Assembly (NCBI GenBank): GCA_040285745.1
Contig: JAUFOR010000002.1
Location: 744,001-808,000, forward strand
DNA from: Barthelona sp. PCE
Lineage: Eukaryota; Metamonada: BaSk clade
Length of the DNA: 64,000 nucleotides
Direction: 5' to 3'
Shown here: positions 28,076-36,343 of the stretch, in pieces
Numbering within the stretch: position 1 is the first letter of the stretch
Layout of the letters: each line of letters starts with the position of its first letter
Notes under the pieces: generated by a model
The model's database searches: none
Seen by the model: only the letters and a program-made list of their open reading frames with translations
What the model was told of the DNA's origin: nothing
Translations under genes and position numbers: made by a program

Positions 28076-29005
28076 ATGGGTCTTCCCTGCTCAAAACCAA
28101 AGCTTGAAAGCGATTTTGCCGATTATAGCAATTCCATCTCAACTTGTACATCTTACTCAGATCTCTCTGCGTCAACAAGTCAATCAGATCTGAAGCGAAT
28201 ATCGAGCCAGGTCATAGCTACTGTTACTGTTCCAATTGTATATGAAGAAGAAGAGTTTGAAACCTTTCTTTCTAACGAAGACATGCTTAAAGTCCGCATG
28301 TCACCTGTAGAAAAGATGAACGAGCTCATAGGGGACCTCTCCAAAGCACTTTCGGATAATAAGTCGATCATTGGACCATTAGATGCGCTGGTTGATGCAA
28401 CACGAAAGGAGTCATACTTAAAGATTCTTTTACAGAAGAATCTACACGTCATCGCGATTGAACTGTTGTTTTCGGCAGTGAAAGTTGAAGAAAAAGATCG
28501 TACTATGGCGTTGTTGTTGCGTTTTGCATTACCATTTTCGCATCGTCGTACATTATGCATTGATCGCTTTTTTGAGGGGCTAATCGACCTCATCAGAGAG
28601 TTTAGTTCCTCCAATGAAGAGTTAGTGAGTAAGTGTTTTCTAATGTTAAGCACATTGAGTGAAGTTGAGCCCGATATGACATTCAATGATCATAAAGAGT
28701 TGGAATTGCTGTACGACGTCATAATAAGCAACAGAAAATCATCGGGGATTGTTAAAAATGGTATTATTTTGTTTGTATCATTGATTCGAAGATGTGAAGA
28801 TTTCGAAATGGTTCGTTCTTTGGATCTAATACCTATTGCCGAGGACGCCCTCGACCGCTTCCCTAACAATATTGCTATGCGACGTTGGTGCAATCAATTA
28901 ATTAGCTTAGTCCAGATGACACAGATAGAGTTAACTTTTAATCGTAAAGAACTTCTTTTGAAAGGTACAGAACGTATTAGACGTGGTAGTTTCGAAGTCA
29001 TGTGA
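28076..29005 (+). CDS. N-myristoylated helical-repeat protein
   Basis: 309 residues, family not recognised. The start MGLPCSKP fits the dual acylation pattern: Gly2 for N-myristoylation with Ser6, and Cys5 next to it for palmitoylation. The protein is therefore probably membrane-anchored. A Ser/Thr-rich disordered segment (10-50) follows, then amphipathic helices from about residue 75 to 290 (EKMNELIGDLSKAL, VIAIELLFSAV, MALLLRFALPF) that look like armadillo/HEAT-type repeats, including RWCNQLISLVQM near the end. No transmembrane segment. It is similar in size and layout to small Arm-repeat scaffolds, but no orthologue can be named. Intronless. Confidence 0.75.
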   Translation: MGLPCSKPKLESDFADYSNSISTCTSYSDLSASTSQSDLKRISSQVIATVTVPIVYEEEEFETFLSNEDMLKVRMSPVEKMNELIGDLSKALSDNKSIIGPLDALVDATRKESYLKILLQKNLHVIAIELLFSAVKVEEKDRTMALLLRFALPFSHRRTLCIDRFFEGLIDLIREFSSSNEELVSKCFLMLSTLSEVEPDMTFNDHKELELLYDVIISNRKSSGIVKNGIILFVSLIRRCEDFEMVRSLDLIPIAEDALDRFPNNIAMRRWCNQLISLVQMTQIELTFNRKELLLKGTERIRRGSFEVM

Positions 29006-29090
29006 TCACATTTTTTTCCAAAATTTTAATCATTATTCCAAATATTTTTGATTTTACAATAAAATCACCATTCATCAAATTTTTTCTTAT

Positions 29091-29744
29091 TTACAGACTT
29101 TCCTTAACCTTTCCCTCTAAATTAAAATAGACATTGCTAGCCTTGTCAAATAACTCATGAAGAGAAAACTGTTGGAGTTTGCTGAAGGCGTTCTGTGCGC
29201 TAGTACAATACTGTTCGTCTCGATCAGTACCAATAAACATAACATAAGAAAGTGGATTGCATCCGGTCGTGCATGCCGATTGCAATGGAGTGTCGATCGC
29301 ACAGTTGTTCTCAATGCATGACGAACTGCATAAAGCACAACTTTCATCCATAAAAATTTTTGAAACTTGTCCATCAGTAAGTTTAATAACAAGAGAGAAG
29401 AAACCAACATGTTTGGTACCGTTATTGAATCTGCGCTCGATGTACATTGAATCTGTGATTTCAAAAGCATCTGAACAGATGGAAATATTAAGTGTAACAT
29501 TGTTCTGGTAAACCATGCTTGTGTTTCCAGTTTTGATCATCTCCATGGCCGAGAAACTGTCGATTTTGGGGTAAAAACGGGATGTGTATGTGTCTGTTCC
29601 GTTTGTAACAGCCATTTGGATGCAAATTTCTTCACCCTTTGCGAATCGTGTGCGAGCCATAGTATCAGTAACCATGGTTGACGACGGATATGCCGCGTAC
29701 AATACTACGAAGAGTCCAGCAAGTAGGAACAACTTCATCTTCAT
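29091..29744 (-). CDS. Small secreted or lumenal Cys-rich glycoprotein
   Basis: 217 residues. The first 18 (MKMKLFLLAGLFVVLYAA) form a clear signal peptide with likely cleavage near residues 18-20. The mature part is beta-rich and carries several N-glycosylation sequons (NGT, NTS, NVT, NIS). A cysteine cluster CALCSSSCIENNC and a following CTTGC suggest disulfides in the secretory pathway. There is no second hydrophobic segment, so it is likely secreted or lumenal rather than membrane-bound. Family not recognised. Upstream lacks a YTTTCAC element. Confidence 0.7.
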   Translation of the reverse strand: MKMKLFLLAGLFVVLYAAYPSSTMVTDTMARTRFAKGEEICIQMAVTNGTDTYTSRFYPKIDSFSAMEMIKTGNTSMVYQNNVTLNISICSDAFEITDSMYIERRFNNGTKHVGFFSLVIKLTDGQVSKIFMDESCALCSSSCIENNCAIDTPLQSACTTGCNPLSYVMFIGTDRDEQYCTSAQNAFSKLQQFSLHELFDKASNVYFNLEGKVKESL

Positions 29745-29801
29745 TAAAACAGTTTCATTACTTCAATTTTTGGTACGCAACCCGATCATGGGATACGTGT
29801 G

Positions 29802-31751
29802 CTACATTAAATTCTTTACAAAGTTGTAAACCTCTTCAGGAATGGGTTCTGAAGCTGGCAGGGGGGTAACTTTGGGATTACTGCCAATCAGATCAGTTAA
29901 TGGTGATGCTACAAGGTGGCTTATTGGTGGCGGAGGACCTTCAATATCTGAGTCACTTTCAACATTTGATATTATAGTACTCACAAAACATACATCATCA
30001 TCAAATTCATCGCTGGCATATTCAGTAATATTAAGCGGAGACAATATGTCATCATTCTCATACGCGGGGACGCTGACATGTAGCACATCTTCTCCACCCC
30101 ACATGACACTTCCAAATCTTCTTTTCAGCTGATCAGATTCACTGAGATAATCATCAGGCAGATCCAAGATGTCAAGGTGGTTAAGAGACGCGTAAAACGT
30201 GTCCGGAGGCAAATAAGAAGACATAGAACCGCGAATTTCATCTTCAATAGTTAGCTTGAGCTTCATTACACATTTTTCATTACTGGCACTGCATGTTTCT
30301 TCCACTAATGTTTTATAGCTGAAGGGAATGCAAAATCCATAGTTATGCTGATATATCGACTCACAAAGCATCATAAAAATGGGCAAACTCTCCAAGCACT
30401 CTAGATCCTGTAAAAAGTCAAATGAAGGGCTGGGGATCATTGTAAAAAGTTTATGGAGGGGAGTCAGGATTTCCAGAAGTATGGAAAGGCCATTCGGAGG
30501 TCGTTCAACATCATCAATCTCATCAGCTTCATCGAATACTCTAAGAAATCCGTCAAATGTGTTAATACTAAATGTTTCTGCCTCTTTATACAGCGGAACT
30601 ACGTCCAGCAGATTGCGTGCGATACATGAAGGGTCGACATTGGCCATATCAAACAAAACATCAGGATCTTCCGTTCTGAAATCGCGTGCCAGATTTTGAT
30701 CAACACTTATCCGGTCCATCATGTTCTGCTCCAACTCAACTTCCATCGTTTCCCATTCTTTACGAATATCTTCGTCTTCTTCTGTAAGTTCAACCTTACT
30801 AATACGACTTTCCAACGTTGGCATATCATCATCAAGCAAACTATGCACGAATATTTGTTTTTTATACTTTGACACATCCAACAGGCTTGGATGATTCTCC
30901 TTTTCATTGCGACAGTAGTGATAGATAGTGTTATCTAAAGAACAACGGTAAACAGGACAAGCTCTACCACAAATCTTTTTTGTTTTTTGACCACCAAAAA
31001 TACCGTTAACGGGGTTTAAAGAAAGATTAGCGATATTATTAATATTAAAAACAGTCTTCAGATCATATCTTTTGGAACTTAAAATGTTGTGAAAATCTTT
31101 AGAGTGTCTCTTTAAAAATTCAAAGTTCTTGTCAATACTGAAGAGGTCAAACAGATTAAGATAAGTATTATCTTTTAAATTGTGTAGAGCGAGGATGCTT
31201 TTCTTGTTTTCCGTATCTGTGCCCATTATCAGTACACTGTCCTTACATCTGATGTGTACGTGGTTGCCTCTTCGATATATGTCAAAGACAGTCTGTTTCT
31301 CTTCACCCGGTAACATTCCGTTTTTAAGTGGGGTACGGAACTCACGATATCCCTTCTTTGGGAAGTATAAGCGCTTTGTAATGCGCATGTTGACGTTGTC
31401 CACTGGGATTACGTTCATCAAATGCGGAAGAAATGCGCTAAAACGGTCAACCAAGTTTTGGTTGTATAAACAGGCTGCAACTTGGAAAAGCCGTATGTTT
31501 GGTACGTACTTTGTGGCGAGGGCTTCTTGGTAAGGGTTAAAACCATCAGATGAAGAATATTTGAAACAATCATAGCCTCTTGAAAGAAGTTCAGCGCCAG
31601 CGTTCAGCGCTCGCAGGCGTACTGCCAATGTGAGCGGATCAATACCAAAAGATTTCTCCTCTGTTTGCGGAGAAACACCAGCCAGAAAAAGCCTTGCAAT
31701 TTCTTCGGCTTGGTCGTCACAGATTGCATTATAAAAGAGCTTGCTATTCAT
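29802..31751 (-). CDS. ANKRD13-like ankyrin/GPCR-chaperone-domain protein
   Basis: 649 residues. The N-terminus reads as degenerate ankyrin repeats (LFYNAICDDQAEEIARLFLAGVSP, then DPLTLAVRLRALNAGAELLSRGYD). From about residue 105 comes a region in the order of the ANKRD13/GPCR-chaperone domain: a helix with FSAFLPHL, FDIYRRGNHVHIRCKDSVLIMG (cf. CKIWKRGANLRVDTTLLGF), then NKKSILALHN. ANKRD13 proteins bind ubiquitinated cargo at endosomes. The C-terminal half is acidic and largely disordered; ubiquitin-interacting motifs are not clear. Cysteines GRACPVYRC near residue 265 are unusual for the family. The match is moderate. Confidence 0.65.
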   Translation of the reverse strand: MNSKLFYNAICDDQAEEIARLFLAGVSPQTEEKSFGIDPLTLAVRLRALNAGAELLSRGYDCFKYSSSDGFNPYQEALATKYVPNIRLFQVAACLYNQNLVDRFSAFLPHLMNVIPVDNVNMRITKRLYFPKKGYREFRTPLKNGMLPGEEKQTVFDIYRRGNHVHIRCKDSVLIMGTDTENKKSILALHNLKDNTYLNLFDLFSIDKNFEFLKRHSKDFHNILSSKRYDLKTVFNINNIANLSLNPVNGIFGGQKTKKICGRACPVYRCSLDNTIYHYCRNEKENHPSLLDVSKYKKQIFVHSLLDDDMPTLESRISKVELTEEDEDIRKEWETMEVELEQNMMDRISVDQNLARDFRTEDPDVLFDMANVDPSCIARNLLDVVPLYKEAETFSINTFDGFLRVFDEADEIDDVERPPNGLSILLEILTPLHKLFTMIPSPSFDFLQDLECLESLPIFMMLCESIYQHNYGFCIPFSYKTLVEETCSASNEKCVMKLKLTIEDEIRGSMSSYLPPDTFYASLNHLDILDLPDDYLSESDQLKRRFGSVMWGGEDVLHVSVPAYENDDILSPLNITEYASDEFDDDVCFVSTIISNVESDSDIEGPPPPISHLVASPLTDLIGSNPKVTPLPASEPIPEEVYNFVKNLM

Positions 31752-32411
31752 TGTATGTTTGTTTAGGTATGCATTTGAGAAAAGAATATAAGAAAAATAA
31801 CAGAGTCATTTTGCAATTTATGCTTAGTCCTTCTCTGTAGGAAACATAATTGAGTATTTTACACAACAATAACATGAAATATAGCACGAAAAACTAATAT
31901 GATGTACCTTCTTCATATTTACAGGTTTAACGACAGCTTCATCGTTGTAACTTTTTATTGACAGCAAACTCTGCTTCAAAGAATTTACAAAAAATTGAAT
32001 AACGTGACAAACCTGAAACAATTGGTTGGTATATCTTTAGATAGATATATATAGCTTAAGTGTTTTTCCTCCTCAATAATGTGTGAATTTATGATGTGAA
32101 GTTACCTCAAAAGCATAATATATTGCTGAACAATTTTGTCTTTCATTTTCTTCAATAATATGATATCTGCTGATGCATGTGGATTAAAACACATCCGTGA
32201 TGACAATGCGAATGTATAAAACAGAAGGAAATCTCACAAAACAGAATCGATTGCCCTGCCTGAAAATGTATTGAACTAATTCAAGATAGCTGCCTTTATA
32301 AGTACGGAATATTCATTCAAAGCTGCTCATTTCAATACAAAGCTGTAAAGTATTCATTGAGATGCAATCACCTATTTCTTCTCTTTCGAAAGTTTTTGTG
32401 TATATTCTAAA
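31752..32411. other. Intergenic region, ANKRD13-like / cofilin
   Basis: About 660 bp, the longest gene-poor stretch of the window. Minus-strand frames near 31824-32021 include possible splice-like sequences (TTTCAG, GTACAT), but no family content was recognised and the frames could not be joined to an ATG convincingly. It contains runs such as TATATATA near 32045. It must hold the promoters of both divergent neighbours. Confidence 0.35.
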
Positions 32412-32912
32412 ATGGTATGTGTTGTGAAATGGAACCAAATGTACACCTAGCACGTATAATTTGTTTGTTCTAGTTTTTTACGATGTTTTTTTTCAGCTAA
32501 CTCTCAGACTGGTATCCCTGTTGACAACGAATGTGTTTCCTCCTTCACTAGCATGAAGATGCAAAGAACTAACAAGTTCATTACCTTCAAGATTGCTGAT
32601 GATCAATCAGCTATTGTTACTGATGTTATGGGAGGCCCCGACGCTACCCATGAGGATTTCATCAACGCTCTCCCCATGAACGAGGCTCGTTACGCTGTGT
32701 ACCACCTTAACTACGAGACCAAGGATGGTTTGCCCGCTTCAAAGCATATCTTTATCATCTGGACCGGTCCCAGCACCAAGCTCCGCAACAGAGTTATTTA
32801 CACCGCTTCTAAGGAGGCTATCAAGAATGCTATCGAAATTGAGCGTGAGATTCAAGCCACTGATATTGATGCAATCCAATACGAAAGTATTGTTGCCACT
32901 ATCCGTCGTTAA
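32412..32912 (+). CDS. Cofilin/ADF actin-depolymerising factor, one intron
   Basis: 135 residues, the normal length of a single ADF-homology domain protein. It severs and depolymerises actin filaments in the cytosol. Exon 1 is only ATG (32412-32414). The intron (32415-32507) ends CTAACTCTCAG and exon 2 begins ACTGGTATCCC, giving the N-terminus MTGIPVDNECVSSFTSMKMQ. Using the earlier AG at 32495-32496 shifts the frame into a stop, so the downstream AG with the branch-like CTAAC is chosen. The body shows YAVYHLNYETKDG, KHIFIIWTGPST (cofilin KLVFIYWCPD-type actin-binding helix region) and a C-terminal helix. Highly expressed codon bias. Confidence 0.88.
32415..32507 (+). other. Spliceosomal intron directly after the cofilin start codon
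   Basis: 93-base intron, GTATGTGTTG at the 5' end and GCTAACTCTCAG at the 3' end. A competing CAG lies 11 bases upstream of the chosen AG but would give the wrong frame. CTAAC is followed by six bases to the AG end, as in the other introns. Confidence 0.78.
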
Positions 32913-33084
32913 GTGTGTGATTGTACTGTAAAACATTGATTCGCTGAATATTTTTGTACTTTACTAAAGACAAGGTTTGTGGATTAAAATGTAGATAATT
33001 CTGCGTTAGTTACCATTTGTCCCAGCTTTTCCACATTTATATTACTCTAAGTTCATTTAAAAGGTGTATTCTTTTATAGTTTCT

Positions 33085-33091
33085 CTTTCAC
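33085..33091 (+). promoter_or_regulatory. CTTTCAC initiator-like element, RPN11
   Basis: CTTTCAC ends only 5 bp before the RPN11 ATG at 33097. If transcription starts in this element, the 5' UTR would be under 12 bases. Confidence 0.5.
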
Positions 33092-33096
33092 GTATA

Positions 33097-34026
33097 ATGA
33101 ATCTTCAAAGTCTATTATCGGGGTTTGGCGGCCGAAATGCCGTCGCAAAAAAAAGACCAGACACTGCAGAAACCGTATATGTCAGCAGTTTGGCTCTGTT
33201 GAAAATGCTCAAGCACGGAAGAGCTGGTATTCCTCTAGAGGTAATGGGACTCATGCTGGGAAAGTTTGTTGACGCTTACACTGTTGTTGTAGATGATGTT
33301 TTTGCAATGCCTCAACAAGCAACCGGTCAAAGTGTTACAGATGTAGATCCTGTCTTCCAAAAGGAGATGACGGACCTCCTCAACCGTATTGGACGCAAAG
33401 AGAACGTTGTAGGCTGGTATCATAGTCACCCTGGTTTTGGTCCTTTTCTCTCACATCTTGATCAAATGACACAAGGCGCCATGGAAAAGCTGGAGTCGCG
33501 CAGTGTAGCTGTTGTTGTTGATCCTATTCAATCAGTAAGAGGTAAGGTTGTTATAGATGCTTTCCGTGTTATAGGTGATCCAACTAATCCCTTCTCAAGT
33601 ATATCTTCTGAGTTACCACGCGAGACAACCAGCAACATAGGCCATTTAAAGAAGCCTAATATGGCAGCACTCATTAGAGGATTAAACAAGAATTATTACA
33701 GCCTTAATATTGAGAATAGAAAGACTGAAGAAGATATTAACATGTTTCTCTCTTTAGATAACACCAAGAGAACCAGTTCACTTAACGTTGAACATTATCA
33801 AGATTTTCAGCCTAATCTTCTTAATAATGCACGTGATTTAATTAAAATGACACAAGACTTTAAGGACATGATTGATAAGAGATGTGAGGAGGAAGAACTG
33901 AAACCATATAAACCAAAAATTGGTAAGATTGATCCAAAAAGACATTTAAGAAGTAATACTGATGAGCAAATTGTTAAGGAATTGAATCAGACAATCGGTG
34001 CATTCCTTAATGCTACACTTTTTTAA
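33097..34026 (+). CDS. RPN11: 26S proteasome deubiquitinase Rpn11/PSMD14
   Basis: Zinc metallo-deubiquitinase of the proteasome lid, which removes ubiquitin chains from substrates during degradation. 309 residues from MNLQSLLSGFGG; the upstream in-frame codons to 33064 contain the CTTTCAC element and are excluded. The JAMM/MPN+ site is intact: catalytic Glu in IPLEVMGLMLG, HSHP, and S-x-x-D in LSHLD. VFAMPQQATGQSVTDVDPVFQ and VVVDPIQSVRGKVVIDAF are almost as in yeast and human. One difference is GFGPFLS where nearly all Rpn11 proteins have GFGCWLS. The C-terminus retains the PKRHL block. AATAAA occurs 7-12 bp after the stop. Intronless. Confidence 0.93.
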   Translation: MNLQSLLSGFGGRNAVAKKRPDTAETVYVSSLALLKMLKHGRAGIPLEVMGLMLGKFVDAYTVVVDDVFAMPQQATGQSVTDVDPVFQKEMTDLLNRIGRKENVVGWYHSHPGFGPFLSHLDQMTQGAMEKLESRSVAVVVDPIQSVRGKVVIDAFRVIGDPTNPFSSISSELPRETTSNIGHLKKPNMAALIRGLNKNYYSLNIENRKTEEDINMFLSLDNTKRTSSLNVEHYQDFQPNLLNNARDLIKMTQDFKDMIDKRCEEEELKPYKPKIGKIDPKRHLRSNTDEQIVKELNQTIGAFLNATLF

Positions 34027-34066
34027 TTGTGCAATAAATATGATTATGTTTATTTTTTATCGTTCT

Positions 34067-34073
34067 CTTTCAC
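34067..34073 (+). promoter_or_regulatory. CTTTCAC initiator-like element
   Basis: CTTTCAC in TTCTCTTTCACAAAATA, 18 bp before the TTG that opens the downstream orphan frame and 40 bp after the RPN11 stop. It supports a transcription start here. Confidence 0.5.
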
Positions 34074-34091
34074 AAAATACCTCGTCAAAAA

Positions 34092-35930
34092 TTGTGTGCA
34101 GGCCGTAGTTGTTCATATGAGCATTTTAGGGGCTTATTATTTGTGTATCACAATGAAGAACAGAATAATGCAGATAACCTCTGCTTTACATTGAATGATG
34201 ACGGAATAAGAACTCAAGGAGATGCTTTAATGAACGTTTCATTGGAACAGAACCTGTTTTATACCTTTAAATGTTGTCGTATTAAGAGAGCTGGACGAAG
34301 TCATACATTTGTTGACTTATCTCTGTTTAGATTGTGTAATGGTGGGTTTTCTGAGGTGAGCAGGAACAAGATTGATTCTGTTTCATGTCCTCTTTGTCTC
34401 ATTAATACAAATTATGTTTTGTGCGTTAACAGATTAAGCAAATATGTAATGCTCAATCTTTATAACCACACTCAGCATCAGGTCACCGATGATGTTGCTT
34501 ATTGTCTCAGATACAAACATGTTATCCATAAAAACAAACTTTACACTATTAACGACTGCAATGAAATACAGCATGTTTTGATTGTTCCGCAAAATGGAGA
34601 GGAGCCGTATTTCAGCCTGGAGCACCCAATGTACAACGTCACTTACACATATATAAATGTAACTCCAGGTAATCAGCACATAGTTTTATACCATAGTGAG
34701 CAGTTTCTGACTTGTGACTCTGTAGATGGTGAGTTGGTGTATATTACTTTGGAATATAAAGTACCAGACGTGGATAGTGTGAGATTACGGAGAATTATTA
34801 ACATTGGGAATGAAGTATATGTCTTGGCAAGATTTCCTGGTTTTTTAAATTTTTATGATAAACATGGAGCTTGCTATGTCGATATATCGAGTGTTTCTAC
34901 AAAGAGAATGATTTGTAACGAGGAAGGGAAGATTATTTGTTATAACAAGGGCGCTTATCACACATTACATCCCATTATTAAACGGTGCATGTTTACTTTA
35001 TCTGACAAGGTCGATATCACAGCGGTAATGCCACTTTCTGTACCAAGAATCAAGATTTCAACATTGGTTAGCATGAATATATTTTGGTATAATGATGATC
35101 AGCCAGTTTTACATTACAATTATTTGTGTTTTACGAGGTCTTTTTTCGACAACTTGTCACATAGATGGCGCATGGCGTTCCTTATAAGACATGCAGGACA
35201 GCAATTAGTTTTTGTAGCGGATGATCACCAGATTAAACATCGCATCAATCTCAAGTGGACGAAAGTCATTACATTCAATGATCGACACTATGTTACTTAT
35301 GATGAAGAAAGAAGGTTGCTTACAATCAATGATGGTGAGTCGCATGAACTGCAGAGCAATTTGTGCTCTGCTGTAGTTTGTAACGATGTTTTGTGGTATT
35401 CCAGTGGTTCCATCATCACAATGTTGACATTAGATGCAGATGGAAGGATGATAGACAATTTCTCTTTGGATTTGGAGAAAAAGACTTTGAAAGTTGTTGT
35501 GAACGAATATGATAATTCCCAAGTTCTGGTTACAATTTTTCAAGACAGACCAGTACTTGTACGTTTCAGTAATTCGAGTATGGAGTATATTACTTTGGAC
35601 GTTGGCGAGTATGATACAAATAGCTGCCAGATAACTTTTATTGATAGTGGTGTTTTGAAAATATGCGACTCAGTTTATGTGATCGATTCTGACATGAATG
35701 TGTGCTCAATGAAGATACGCAGCAGGGTGAATGACAGTAACAGATTGGATTTTTCTCCTAAAAAAGGTGTTTTAAGGCTTTTAGATAGAACTATATCTGA
35801 TTTCATTTTGGGAATTGAAGGTTTTACGTTCATACGTGATTATGCCGATTATATCATCTCAGATGAAAGTATTTCTTTTTGTTCTTTATTGGATACTGCT
35901 GAAATAGTGATTTTTGATCATTTTAAATGA
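34092..35930 (+). CDS. Orphan beta-rich protein without obvious ATG
   Basis: The open frame (up to 612 residues) has no ATG near its 5' end: upstream it opens after a TGA at 34041-34043 and the first in-frame ATG is at 34230 (residue 47). A CTTTCAC element at 34067-34073 predicts a start near 34090, where the frame reads TTG-TGT-GCA, so either TTG is used, the ATG is mutated, or the base call is wrong. The protein is made of repeated hydrophobic strands with polar turns, suggestive of a beta-propeller without WD motifs, and is Cys- and Tyr-rich. It may be a diverged relative of the orphan at 14902-16974 (shared R-x-SKYV context). Function unknown. Confidence 0.65.
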   Translation: MCAGRSCSYEHFRGLLFVYHNEEQNNADNLCFTLNDDGIRTQGDALMNVSLEQNLFYTFKCCRIKRAGRSHTFVDLSLFRLCNGGFSEVSRNKIDSVSCPLCLINTNYVLCVNRLSKYVMLNLYNHTQHQVTDDVAYCLRYKHVIHKNKLYTINDCNEIQHVLIVPQNGEEPYFSLEHPMYNVTYTYINVTPGNQHIVLYHSEQFLTCDSVDGELVYITLEYKVPDVDSVRLRRIINIGNEVYVLARFPGFLNFYDKHGACYVDISSVSTKRMICNEEGKIICYNKGAYHTLHPIIKRCMFTLSDKVDITAVMPLSVPRIKISTLVSMNIFWYNDDQPVLHYNYLCFTRSFFDNLSHRWRMAFLIRHAGQQLVFVADDHQIKHRINLKWTKVITFNDRHYVTYDEERRLLTINDGESHELQSNLCSAVVCNDVLWYSSGSIITMLTLDADGRMIDNFSLDLEKKTLKVVVNEYDNSQVLVTIFQDRPVLVRFSNSSMEYITLDVGEYDTNSCQITFIDSGVLKICDSVYVIDSDMNVCSMKIRSRVNDSNRLDFSPKKGVLRLLDRTISDFILGIEGFTFIRDYADYIISDESISFCSLLDTAEIVIFDHFK

Positions 35931-36343
35931 TGAGAACATGTGGTAAGAGATTCAGTGGGATTTAAGTACCAATAACAGTACGTCATATTCAATTTGATCA
36001 ACTATTCACGGTGAATAACATGATATAAAATGCAAAATTAACGTATTTACTCTGAACGCTGATTTACAACTATTTCGAAACCTTTTTGTCAAAATGTAAA
36101 AGACATTATGTTTGAAGAATATCTCATGTTTGATATATTAAGCCATATGGTTGTTCATTTACTTGAAAAGCATCAATAAATATTGGATCACCTTTAAACT
36201 ACATATTCAGAGAAAATAGAGTGGTTTTATTAACGTTTTATGGGTTAAAGAATGGTTATTTGTCAGTAACAAATGTTTATAAAACCAAAAGAGCCTTTAA
36301 AAAAATATTACGCTTTTTTTTCCCATTTCACAGCATAAGTTCA
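35931..36343. other. Intergenic region upstream of importin gene
   Basis: About 410 bp, AT-rich, no credible gene or RNA. ATTTCAC at 36325-36331, 12 bp before the importin ATG, is the only recognisable element. Confidence 0.35.

Noticed and set aside
32415-32496. Cofilin intron ending at the first AG (TTTTTTCAG)
   Set aside because: Gives a frame that hits a stop within 20 codons; the AG 11 bases downstream with the CTAAC motif gives the full cofilin.
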